64,000 nucleotides of DNA from Tessaracoccus rhinocerotis (GTDB taxonomy: Bacteria > Actinomycetota > Actinomycetes > Propionibacteriales > Propionibacteriaceae), in NCBI RefSeq assembly GCF_007197885.1, contig NZ_VKKG01000004.1, positions 248,001 through 312,000 on the forward strand, in the 5' to 3' direction. The notes beneath the pieces were generated by a model. That model was not told where the DNA came from, ran no database searches, and saw only the letters and a list, made by a program, of their open reading frames with translations. Each line of letters begins with the position of its first letter. Position 1 is the first letter of the stretch. Below, in pieces: positions 26,526-34,250 of the stretch. The position numbers were made by a program, and so were the translations under genes.

Positions 26526-29258
26526 ATGACGGATGACTCGATGCGCGCTGCAGTCGACTACTTCTCTGACTCCTTCCTGGCGCCGGACGATGGCTGGATA
26601 GACGTCCACGAAGACCGCTTCAGCTATTGGCCCGGTCGCGTCGCCCAACACTTCCTGGTGACCGAGGCTGAGCCCGGTGTCTACCAGTGGCAGATGTACA
26701 TGCCCCTCGTTTCACAGGTGCGCGATCCAAACCTCGCATCGTGGTTGTGTTTGCGGCTTAATAGATTCGCGGCGGGATGGAGCTTCGCGTTCGACCGGGA
26801 CTCAGCGACGCTGACGGCGTTGGCGGCCGTCTCGGCTCCGATAACGTTCGATCGGTTCCTCCTCCGTTTCGCGACGGCAGTGACTCACGCTGGATGGTTC
26901 TGCGAACTGATCCTTGACGACTTGGCGGAAGCGGTGGGAGGGGTGGCGATCCTTAGCAGCCCCTCTTGGCAGGCCGAACCGCGCAAGGTTCCCGATGCCT
27001 CGATGTATCTCCCAACGGCTTACCGCGAACGCCCTGAGTGGATCCGCGATTTGGTCGCGGAGGACTTCCCCCCAATGGAGGAGACCGGAACGTACTTCTA
27101 CTCGAGGATGAGGCAAGTCGGACTTCCGATCGCCCGTGCGGTGGCGACACCCTTCCTAATCGACTCGGGGAACGAGGTCTCTATTGAGATCCCACCGGGC
27201 GAGGGCCTGAACAATGCCGCTGCGTTGAAGGCTTCGTTCGACAACCACCCGCTCCTCGGTACCGCCTGGCGAGTAGACGTCGCTGCTCCATGGGTGCCTC
27301 AAACTGGTTGGGCTGAGATGGCCTCGCTCTCCACTCTCATGCTGTTCGAAGGACAGGCGACGAATCTCACAGGAGCCTGGACGGTGGTAGATGGGCAGTT
27401 GTCGTTTCGGACCTGGGTTACCTCCCACGAGCTCCGCCGGAATGAAGCCCTGGCTTCATTCGATGGGCAGGGGGCCCATGTCCTATGGGGACCTGCCTCA
27501 CCGTCACTTGAGGCGCTCCAGGCGCTGGAGGAATCGGCTCCCGCAGCACGAGGCAGGGTGCAACGACCCTCAGAGGAGCAGCTGGCGGAGCTCGAGCAGT
27601 CCGTGCTCGCCGGAGTCCATGCGGGTGGACGGCTGCTTGAGGAAGTATGGCCTCCGGCCACAGACGGTGCCGACCGTCGCCACCTCTGGTGGCCTGAAGT
27701 GGACGTCATGCTGGTGCTCGGTTGGTTCAACCCGATGGGGCCAACGGTGCACTCCGTCGAACGGCGACGGAATCCCTCTACGGGGAAGACGCACATCTTG
27801 ACAATCATGCGACACCCCATGCATCCCAGGATCGTGGATCATGGGGAATGGAGTCAGAGCAGCCAAGTACTCCAGGCGGTGGCTGACGAGTTGTGTCAAG
27901 GAAGCTTGCCGACGTTCGTTGAACTTCGGGCGACTGGTGAGGACGGTGAGCGCCTCATGGGTCGTGTCGGAGATGGCTGGACGCGACTCTTGCAGGAGCA
28001 GGCGAGTGAGAGCTTCGCGGCAGCTGCACATCAGATTTGGGCCTGCCTTGGTGAACCGTGGGCGTACGCTGGCGACCCGCTCCGGGGCGACTATCTCGCC
28101 GAGCGTGACAGACGTGGGGAACCCGGGGACCGAGCGACTTTCGAGGAGTGGTGGGCGCTGGCCAGCGACCCGCTGAATGTCTGGGCGAACTATCGACAGC
28201 TGCGGCGTGCCTGGGACGGGAGCCTGAACTTCCAGGCAACCCACGGCAACACCAGCCGGGGCCTGTTCGACATCGGCCCCTTTCTACTCACCTATGACAC
28301 CGACGGGTCGCTTCACCCCAGCCTGCACGTCACCCACTACGACTCTGGCGCTGCACCATCGGCCTCCTTCACCTGGCGCAGTCCAGAGCTCGTCACCGTC
28401 CGCGATGCTTCTGGCGTCCGCAACGCTTGGGGGGATGTGCTGACAGTCGCACTCGAGACGCCGGAGCTGTTCCGCATAGGTGACGGCGTGCTCGACCTCA
28501 ACGTCCAGGGGTTACCGCTTCCGGCGGTGCTGCGACATCTGAAGTTCTCATCCCGGGAGAGCAAGCAAGACGATTGGGACGACTGGGAGGACCGGGACGG
28601 TTGGATTGGCAGCGACCTCGACTCCTTGCTCGAAGATGGATACCGAGTTGGTCGATGGCGCGTCTCGGCGGGTCCTCAGCCTGTGCGGGTCATCACCAAC
28701 GGTAGGACATCGGTCGCAGTGGCCTGGCGCTGGGACGAAGAGATTCTGGAGCCGATCTGGGAGGAACAGCTCTTCTTATGGCGGTATTCCAACGATGCTC
28801 CCATCGGCTTCGAGGGAGCAGGCAGTGTCGGGTGGATAGCCCCGGGCGTAGTGCTAGAGCATGTCGCGGGGGATTGGAACCCGGGCATTCGGGTCCAGGC
28901 GGACGTGGACGATCCTGTCCCCGAGATCGGAGCCAAGATCCTCGACGGAAACTGGGCAGTGCCAGTCTTGCGCAGTACCGTTGGGCTTCATGGCGTCGCC
29001 TCTGAGAAGATGGAGACTCTGTACGGGTTGGGGCGAGAAGGTGGCCACGCACGGCTTCTTGGGGAGCCGGAGTTCTCGACAGCGGTGATTGACTGGTTAG
29101 TGGCTCGTGAGCCCAGGTTGACTCGGGTCATCCAGGCACTAACAGACCCCTCCTCGATGCGGGGAAGAGAAGCTCGAGAGGTCCTTGAAGCGATGGAGCG
29201 AGACCCTCGGGTTACGTGGTACGACGTCGATGACGCCTTGCGTGGCCCGCTGAGCTGA
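26526..29258 (+). CDS. Large uncharacterised cytosolic protein, element cargo
   Basis: 910 aa that I do not recognise as a whole. No signal peptide or transmembrane helix is seen. The first ~150 residues (DDGWIDVHEDRFSYWPG, ...CLRLNRFAAGWSFAFDRD..., FDRFLLRFATAVTHAGWFCELIL) look like the alpha/beta fold of YbjN/type III secretion chaperone-like domains, and a second such unit may lie near 190-330. The middle is acidic with many Trp; residues ~590-780 look beta-rich; an acidic stretch has DDWDDWEDRDGW. The C-terminus is helical. Three ATGs occur in a row; the third (26526) is placed best behind CAGGAG. It reads away from the hsd operon. Base composition is lower in GC than in the chromosome. 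No catalytic motif is evident. Confidence 0.85.
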   Translation: MTDDSMRAAVDYFSDSFLAPDDGWIDVHEDRFSYWPGRVAQHFLVTEAEPGVYQWQMYMPLVSQVRDPNLASWLCLRLNRFAAGWSFAFDRDSATLTALAAVSAPITFDRFLLRFATAVTHAGWFCELILDDLAEAVGGVAILSSPSWQAEPRKVPDASMYLPTAYRERPEWIRDLVAEDFPPMEETGTYFYSRMRQVGLPIARAVATPFLIDSGNEVSIEIPPGEGLNNAAALKASFDNHPLLGTAWRVDVAAPWVPQTGWAEMASLSTLMLFEGQATNLTGAWTVVDGQLSFRTWVTSHELRRNEALASFDGQGAHVLWGPASPSLEALQALEESAPAARGRVQRPSEEQLAELEQSVLAGVHAGGRLLEEVWPPATDGADRRHLWWPEVDVMLVLGWFNPMGPTVHSVERRRNPSTGKTHILTIMRHPMHPRIVDHGEWSQSSQVLQAVADELCQGSLPTFVELRATGEDGERLMGRVGDGWTRLLQEQASESFAAAAHQIWACLGEPWAYAGDPLRGDYLAERDRRGEPGDRATFEEWWALASDPLNVWANYRQLRRAWDGSLNFQATHGNTSRGLFDIGPFLLTYDTDGSLHPSLHVTHYDSGAAPSASFTWRSPELVTVRDASGVRNAWGDVLTVALETPELFRIGDGVLDLNVQGLPLPAVLRHLKFSSRESKQDDWDDWEDRDGWIGSDLDSLLEDGYRVGRWRVSAGPQPVRVITNGRTSVAVAWRWDEEILEPIWEEQLFLWRYSNDAPIGFEGAGSVGWIAPGVVLEHVAGDWNPGIRVQADVDDPVPEIGAKILDGNWAVPVLRSTVGLHGVASEKMETLYGLGREGGHARLLGEPEFSTAVIDWLVAREPRLTRVIQALTDPSSMRGREAREVLEAMERDPRVTWYDVDDALRGPLS

Positions 29259-29438
29259 TGCGGAAACAGGAGACTGTACTCCGAGTCCAGTGTGGGTCTC
29301 GCCGTTGGGCTCGTGGCGGGCGGTCTTCCGGGAGACGACCGGGGTTCAGCCGTTCGAAATGTGCAATTACGCGGTGCTTGCCTTATGGCTAGTTCGGGTT
29401 TCATCACAAGTTGTCAAGGCGTCGTTAAGGGGTCCAGC

Positions 29439-29810
29439 GTGGCCCCCGTCCGCGTGGCCGGAATCGGCAGCCAGGGCGAAGCCATCCGCTGCATTTCGGG
29501 TGGATTCTCGGAAGAGCGGGCCTCGCGGCTTGTCGACAACATCCTCGGCTACATCTCTGCCTACGACGACCTCGAGCGCGACATGGACGACGTGATGTGC
29601 AGGCTCGACGCCGTGCAGACCGACCTCCATCGCCTGCTCCTTGAGAACGGGATCACGCCGCCTGTTGATCGGTTTTTCTGGGAGGAGAACCCGTACCTCA
29701 ACCCTGTCGGGCCAGTTGGGCCGTCCCGGTCTGCCTATAACCCGCGTTTGACCAGGCAAAGTCCGCAGATGGCATTCATCTCGCGATCCCCCCTACGGGT
29801 TAGTGGCTAG
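29439..29810 (+). CDS. Small helical protein of unknown function
   Basis: 123 aa by the GTG at 29439, which has AAGGGG six bases upstream; ATG 29385 and GTG 29292 are longer in-frame options. A predicted amphipathic helix or coiled coil runs through SEERASRLVDNILGYIS and LERDMDDVMCRLDAVQTDL, followed by a Pro/aromatic tail (FFWEENPYLNPVGPVGP). Codon use is GC-rich at third positions through this helix, supporting coding. It lies 180 bp after the 910-aa gene on the same strand and may belong with it. No family is recognised. Confidence 0.55.
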   Translation: MAPVRVAGIGSQGEAIRCISGGFSEERASRLVDNILGYISAYDDLERDMDDVMCRLDAVQTDLHRLLLENGITPPVDRFFWEENPYLNPVGPVGPSRSAYNPRLTRQSPQMAFISRSPLRVSG

Positions 29811-29931
29811 CGGGGTATTCCTGACTCGCCCCCGCACCAGAGCTGCGATAGTTCCTCACCGGAGGCAGCGGACTTCCCCCGGCGAGTATGCACCTTCTCT
29901 ACTGATCCGAGATGTATGAGCGGGTTCGGGT

Positions 29932-30216
29932 CTAGCTGTTCCAGATCGTGCCGCAGAACGTCTCCTTGTCGAGCATGACCATGCACTCGTCGTAGCCGTA
30001 CTCGGGGGTGTCGTCGGTGGCGAGGAGCGAGTAGCCCCATGACAACACGAGTGCGACAAGGCACACCCCCATGATGAGGGGCAGAACCCTCTCCCAGAAG
30101 CCTCGGGTGCGCCCGTCGGCGGTGGCTGCCTGATCGGCGATGTGGCCAGCGGCCATGCCGATGGCGAAGTTGGCCCCGAAGGACTTGAGTGCTGCGTGGT
30201 TGTTGTCGTCTCCCAT
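29932..30216 (-). CDS. Small single-pass membrane protein of unknown function
   Basis: 94 aa with a GAGGAG ribosome-binding site nine bases before the ATG. The N-terminal half contains SFGANFAIGMAAGHIADQAA, then a charged spacer and a transmembrane helix (about 44-65: LPLIMGVCLVALVLSWGYSLL region). A short tail with two cysteines, DECMVMLDKETFCG, may be disulphide-bonded outside the cell. It is the last of three minus-strand genes at the right end of the element and shares the membrane location of its neighbour at 30330. Confidence 0.7.
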   Translation of the reverse strand: MGDDNNHAALKSFGANFAIGMAAGHIADQAATADGRTRGFWERVLPLIMGVCLVALVLSWGYSLLATDDTPEYGYDECMVMLDKETFCGTIWNS

Positions 30217-30329
30217 GTCTGGGATCTCCTCTCGAATTTGCCGGGCTACTTCTACGGATGGTGGTGTGGGGGCTGGGCACAGGAGGTCGGGGTTGGGGTG
30301 TCGTGATCCCGTTGCTGTGACCGACGGGT

Positions 30330-30755
30330 TCAGCGGAAGTTCGAGTACGCCAGCGAGGCGCACGCCCCGAGGTCGTCGTAGCCCCACACCTCGGCAGCGG
30401 CGAGCAGCTCCTGCCGGAACCTCTTCGCCTCGGAGGTGCTGATGAAGGCGTCGTTGCCGCTCGCGTTGGTCCGGAAGAACCGCAGGTAGTCGCCCGCCGC
30501 CACCACCTGCTGGGTCTCCGTCATCCCCATGTAGCCTAGGCCGTTCGTGTCGTAGGGGCCCAGCTCGTCGTAGGCGCGCGCGGTCTGGGCCTTGCCGTTG
30601 TAGCCCGCGAGCGTGGGGACGTCGGGCATGGTCAGCTTCGGGATCACGAACGCGGCCAGCACGATGGTGATCCCGACGGTCACCGCAGCGAGGCCCTAGA
30701 TCCTCTCCTCGCGGTCCTCGTCGACCGGCAGCTCGTAGGTGTAGTAGTCGCTCAT
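30330..30755 (-). pseudogene. Membrane-protein gene interrupted by an in-frame amber codon
   Basis: The natural start is ATG 30755 with GGAGG eight bases upstream, giving MSDYYTYELPVDEDREERI, but codon 20 (30698-30696) is TAG. The same frame then continues without a break as GLAAVTVGITIVLAAFVIP, a transmembrane helix, and an extracellular domain to 30330. A GTG at 30683 could restart translation and would give 117 aa, though without a clear ribosome-binding site. Either the gene is nonsense-inactivated, or amber readthrough/reinitiation occurs, or the base is a sequencing error. The domain (DELGPYDTNGLGYMG, GNDAFISTSEAKRFRQELL, WGYDDLGACASL) is not recognised. Confidence 0.75.
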
Positions 30756-30884
30756 CTCAGTAGTCCTCCCATGTTGTGAGTTGATCCTGCGGCGGTATTG
30801 CGTTGATTGGTAAGGCCTCGCTTCCGCGGAACTTGCAGCTGCCATGTCTACGACGAACTTTTGGCGTCGTGGCTGAGTCGCGGG

Positions 30885-31730
30885 CTAGGCATCGTCGTCC
30901 GCGGCTACTGCGGTGCGGGGGGTTCCCCATTGCCAGCCGCCGGTGCGGGAGGGTGTGAACAGGTCGACGGCGCCGCGGGCTCCGCGTCCTCCATCGGCGT
31001 GACAGACGTCGCAACCGAAGGCATCGATGAGCATCGCCCGGTGGTGCTGCCACACCAGCGCCGCTTCTCGGGAGGAGCTCGTCCAGGGACCGCCGTAGAC
31101 CTTGCAGACGCCGTCGGCGCCGCGACGCAGGGGGCAGCCGGTCAGGGCCGGGCGGAGGCGTACCGGGACAGGGGTGGGGTCGCCGACATCGACGCCCGGG
31201 AGGACCGGGACCGGTGCCATGCCGTGCTCGTCCCAGCGCAGCACCACGGGTTGGCCGTGGAGTTGGGCGAGGTAGCGGACTTCTTCGGCTGTGCCATCGA
31301 GGAGGATCGCGCCGCCCTCCACCCAGGCTCTTTCTGGTGAGGTGGCGACGGTGGGGCGCCAGTCCCAGCCGTGGAAGTCGAGCCGCCACCTGAGTCGCAG
31401 CAGCGTGTCGGCGTCCTCCATGCGGGTGGTCAGCCGATCGAAGGCCTTCACCCCCGAGATGACGTAGACACGATCGACCTCGGGGCCGAACAACTCGGTG
31501 GGGGACTGACTCTCCTCCCCCGGGGCCGGGGCGAGGTCAATGGCCGGTTTCTCAATGCCGAGGGGCCAGATCCGGATGATCGTCTGCCGGTAGGACTCTG
31601 TCACCGGCACAGATGAGTCGCGGCGGTAGATGCCGGTTTGCCCGGTCTGGAATCTGCTGGGTGGGACGGGGATGGAGATCTGGTCGTCCGGAAACTTGCC
31701 TTCTCCTGGACGGATGGGTTGTGGGGACAT
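30885..31730 (-). CDS. Uncharacterised cysteine-containing protein, element cargo
   Basis: 281 aa by ATG 31730, with GAGGAG about eight bases upstream; the frame stays open to 31952. No signal peptide or membrane helix. The N-terminal region has PTELFGPEVDRVYVISGV and WRLDFHGWDW; the C-terminal part has a CPLRRGADGVC segment followed about 40 residues later by HHRAML...CDVCH, a cysteine/histidine set that could bind zinc in a treble-clef-like site. That is inference and no HNH motif can be completed. It starts the three-gene minus-strand unit at the right end. Confidence 0.6.
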   Translation of the reverse strand: MSPQPIRPGEGKFPDDQISIPVPPSRFQTGQTGIYRRDSSVPVTESYRQTIIRIWPLGIEKPAIDLAPAPGEESQSPTELFGPEVDRVYVISGVKAFDRLTTRMEDADTLLRLRWRLDFHGWDWRPTVATSPERAWVEGGAILLDGTAEEVRYLAQLHGQPVVLRWDEHGMAPVPVLPGVDVGDPTPVPVRLRPALTGCPLRRGADGVCKVYGGPWTSSSREAALVWQHHRAMLIDAFGCDVCHADGGRGARGAVDLFTPSRTGGWQWGTPRTAVAADDDA

Positions 31731-32177
31731 TGATGCTGCTCCTCGTCGACCGAGCCTCGTGTCGGGACGAGGCCGCTTGACCTCCGCCTGTTGGGGAGGC
31801 CAGGTCTTCCTCGGGAAGCACCGGAGCGGCTCCGGTTGCTGCGCGACCACCCCGAGGAGTTCCGGCCGCGGCTCTTGACCTGCATCCACTATGACACGGA
31901 CATCTGACAATTGCTGGAGATCTCTCTCAGTACCGGTGGGGGCCGAGAGCACGCATGTGATCTCCGGCCGCCCTCCGCAGACTTAGCTACTAACAGCGTC
32001 TGAGTGCCACTCACCGAAACGCGGAACATCACCCCTCCTGGTAACTATCGCTAGGACTGAGCGAGGCTCGGATGAACCGCCCTGATCCTTCCGGGCCTCG
32101 CCGCGGATGGAACGGTTGAGAAGGGGGCCTGAGGGCTGGCCAGTCACGCGCGTCGATGGCCCATCACCCGCAGTGGC
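31731..32177. other. Right-end intergenic region of the element
   Basis: About 450 bp between the last cargo gene and the subterminal repeat. It holds the likely leftward promoter for the three right-end genes; no clear promoter box and no convincing gene were seen. Confidence 0.4.
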
Positions 32178-32204
32178 CATGGGGGCAACCATGGGGGCAA
32201 CCAG
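32178..32204 (+). repeat. Right subterminal repeat, two tandem ATGGGGGCAACC units
   Basis: Identical to 14202-14228 and in the same orientation, 100 bp inside attR. See the left copy for interpretation. Confidence 0.8.
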
Positions 32205-32304
32205 TATGAACCGACCTGAACTGACTCGGACGAATGACCCGCATCGCGAGTAGTCGGAGGGCTATCATCGAACTCAAGCGGACGCTGCCGAACAGCGAAC
32301 GCGG

Positions 32305-32351
32305 TGACTACGGATCAGAAGGTTGGGGGTTCGAGTCCCTCCGAGCGCGCA
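32305..32351. repeat. attR core: right copy of 47-bp direct repeat
   Basis: Identical to 14088-14134. It is a 3' tRNA-Arg fragment lacking the acceptor 5' strand and D-arm, so not a functional tRNA. It ends the element, giving 18,217 bp from core to core. Confidence 0.92.
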
Positions 32352-32354
32352 GAG

Positions 32355-32385
32355 GCCCCCGGTCCACCAGGACCGGGGGCGATTT
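32355..32385 (+). terminator. Original tRNA-Arg terminator, displaced beyond attR
   Basis: GCCCCCGGTCC and GGACCGGGGGC flank an ACCA loop and are followed by GATTTT. Its form matches the terminator after tRNA-Ser(CGA) at 36656 (also an ACCA loop), so it is probably the chromosomal tRNA-Arg terminator. Confidence 0.85.
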
Positions 32386-32407
32386 TGTTGTGTCGTCCCG
32401 CTCGGTG

Positions 32408-32441
32408 GAGCGGACGGCCCCGTCTCCGGTGCCAAGCGCTC
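32408..32441. repeat. 34-bp imperfect repeat, copy 1
   Basis: Begins GAGCGGACGGC and ends GCGCTC; it matches 32469-32502 at all but about five positions. The ends are complementary (GAGCG/CGCTC), as is GACGG/CCGTC, so each copy can fold. Confidence 0.7.
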
Positions 32442-32468
32442 GTCCCGCGAGGCGCCGGCACTTGGGCC

Positions 32469-32502
32469 GAGCGGACGGCTCCGTCTGCGGTGCTGAACGC
32501 TC
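32469..32502. repeat. 34-bp imperfect repeat, copy 2
   Basis: Second copy of the unit at 32408, 61 bp further on and just upstream of the phosphodiesterase promoter region. Confidence 0.7.
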
Positions 32503-32517
32503 CACGCGCACAGCGAC

Positions 32518-32523
32518 TAGGAT
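32518..32523 (+). promoter_or_regulatory. Candidate -10 element of the glycerophosphodiesterase gene
   Basis: TAGGAT lies 20 bp before the ATG. No clear -35 element. Confidence 0.35.
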
Positions 32524-32543
32524 TCTCCGCGAAAGGGAGTGCG

Positions 32544-33272
32544 ATGACTGAGATCTGGGGCCACAGGGGCGCACCGGCCTACGCGCCGGAGAACACGCTG
32601 CCGTCCTTCGAACTGGCGCTGGAGCACGGCGTCGACGGCGTCGAGTTCGACGTCCAGCGCTCCGCCGACGGTGTGCTGGTGGTGGTGCACGACGAGTCCA
32701 TCAGCCGCACCTCCAACGGCGTCGGCCGCGTGCCCGACCTGACGTACGAGGAACTGCGCCGCTGCGACTTCTCCAACGGCTTCGTCGGCTTCCGCAACAC
32801 CCGCATCCCAACCCTCCGGGAGACCCTGGAGCTGCTCGGGTCGGCCGGCGTGCGCATCAACATCGAGTTGAAGAACGGTGTCCAGCCCTACCCCGGCATG
32901 GAGCTGGAGGTCCTCGAGCTCGTGCAGGAGATGGAGCTGCTGGACCGGGTGGTCATCAGCTCCTTCAACCACGTCAGCCTCGCAGCCCTGCGGACACTGG
33001 TGCCGCCGGAGAACCTCGGCCTGCTCTACACCGCCCAGGTCTTCGACCCGTGGCGCTACGCCCAGTACTTCGGCGCGGGCGCCATCCACCCCTACCACCT
33101 GGTGCTCGACCAGCCCGACTTCATGTGGCTGTGCCACGAGGCCGGGATCCGCGTGCACACCTGGACGGCGGACGAGGACAAGGACGTCGAGCACCTCACC
33201 CGCATCGGCGTCGACGCGATCATCACCAACCTTCCGGACCGCGCACGCCGCGTCAGCCGCAGGACTCGATAG
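32544..33272 (+). CDS. Glycerophosphodiester phosphodiesterase
   Basis: 242-aa GDPD-family TIM barrel that hydrolyses glycerophosphodiesters to sn-glycerol 3-phosphate and an alcohol. The active-site start GHRGAPAYAPENTLPSF carries the catalytic His and Arg-Glu pair, followed by GVEFDVQRSADGVLVVVHD with the metal-binding residues and second histidine. HTWTADED near the end is also conserved. There is no signal peptide, so it acts in the cytosol. The ATG at 32544 follows AAAGGGAG. It lies 9 bp before menB but the two may have separate promoters. Confidence 0.93.
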   Translation: MTEIWGHRGAPAYAPENTLPSFELALEHGVDGVEFDVQRSADGVLVVVHDESISRTSNGVGRVPDLTYEELRRCDFSNGFVGFRNTRIPTLRETLELLGSAGVRINIELKNGVQPYPGMELEVLELVQEMELLDRVVISSFNHVSLAALRTLVPPENLGLLYTAQVFDPWRYAQYFGAGAIHPYHLVLDQPDFMWLCHEAGIRVHTWTADEDKDVEHLTRIGVDAIITNLPDRARRVSRRTR

Positions 33273-33275
33273 CCT
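33270..33275 (+). promoter_or_regulatory. Candidate -10 element of menB (leaderless type)
   Basis: TAGCCT ends 6 bp before the menB ATG and no ribosome-binding site is present, the arrangement expected for a leaderless actinobacterial transcript. Confidence 0.4.
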
Positions 33276-33281
33276 GCGGGT

Positions 33282-34178
33282 ATGACCAACCCCTTCCGCC
33301 CCGAGCTGTGGGACGCCGTCGACGGCTTCGACTTCACCGACATCACCTACCACCGCGCCAAGCACGTGCCCGCGGTCCGGATCGCCTTCGACCGTCCCGA
33401 GGTGCGCAACGCGTTCCGCCCCCACACCGTCGACGAGTTCTGCCAGGCGCTGGAGCACGCCCGCACCTCCTCCGACGTCGGCTGCGTCCTGATCACCGGC
33501 AACGGGCCGTCCGAGAAGGACGGCGGCTGGGCCTTCTGCTCCGGCGGCGACCAGCGCATCCGCGGCCGCGCCGGCTACCAGTACGCGGAGGGGGAGTCCG
33601 CGGAGACCGTCGACAAGGCCAGGCTCGGCCGCCTGCACATCCTCGAGGCGCAGCGCATCATCCGGTTCATGCCGAAGGTGGTCATCTCGCTCGTCAACGG
33701 CTGGGCGGCCGGTGGGGGACACTCCCTCCACGTCGTCTCCGACCTCACCATCGCCTCCGCGGAGCACGCGAGGTTCAAGCAGACCGACGCCGACGTCGGC
33801 TCCTTCGACGGCGGCTTCGGCTCCGCCTACCTGGCCCGGCAGGTGGGCCAGAAGTTCGCGCGCGAGATCTTCTTCCTCGGCGACGTCCACGACGCCGAGG
33901 ACGCCCACCGGATGGGCATGGTCAACAAGGTGGTCCCGCACGCCGAGCTCGAGGACGTCGGCCTGGAGTGGGCCGCGAAGATCTGCGGCAAGTCGCCCAC
34001 TGCGCAGCGGATGCTGAAGTACTCGTTCAACCTGATCGACGACGGGCTGGTCGGCCAGCAGGTGTTCGCCGGCGAGACCACCCGGCTGGCCTACATGGGC
34101 GACGAGGCCGTCGAGGGCAGGGACTCGTTCCTCGAGAAGCGCCGGCCGGACTGGTCGAGTTTCCCGTACTACTACTGA
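33282..34178 (+). CDS. menB: 1,4-dihydroxy-2-naphthoyl-CoA synthase
   Basis: 298-aa crotonase-fold enzyme closing the second ring in menaquinone synthesis from O-succinylbenzoyl-CoA. Diagnostic blocks are RPEVRNAFRPHTVDE, AFCSGGDQRIRG, NGWAAGGGHSLHVVSDLTIAS (in parts) and DADVGSFDGGFGSAYLA with the catalytic Asp/Tyr region; the C-terminus ends WSSFPYYY as in other MenB proteins. Cytosolic. The rest of the men genes are not in the window. Confidence 0.95.
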   Translation: MTNPFRPELWDAVDGFDFTDITYHRAKHVPAVRIAFDRPEVRNAFRPHTVDEFCQALEHARTSSDVGCVLITGNGPSEKDGGWAFCSGGDQRIRGRAGYQYAEGESAETVDKARLGRLHILEAQRIIRFMPKVVISLVNGWAAGGGHSLHVVSDLTIASAEHARFKQTDADVGSFDGGFGSAYLARQVGQKFAREIFFLGDVHDAEDAHRMGMVNKVVPHAELEDVGLEWAAKICGKSPTAQRMLKYSFNLIDDGLVGQQVFAGETTRLAYMGDEAVEGRDSFLEKRRPDWSSFPYYY

Positions 34179-34250
34179 GGCCGGTTGCACGCATCGGGCA
34201 GTAGCGTGGTCCCGGGCGGCCCGGTGGGTCGTCCCGGACGAGGAGGACCG

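Noticed and set aside
29292..29438. Longer start for the small helical protein
   Set aside because: The added residues look random and GTG 29439 has the better ribosome-binding site.
32305..32351. Second tRNA-Arg gene
   Set aside because: Only the 3' half is present; it is the attR copy.
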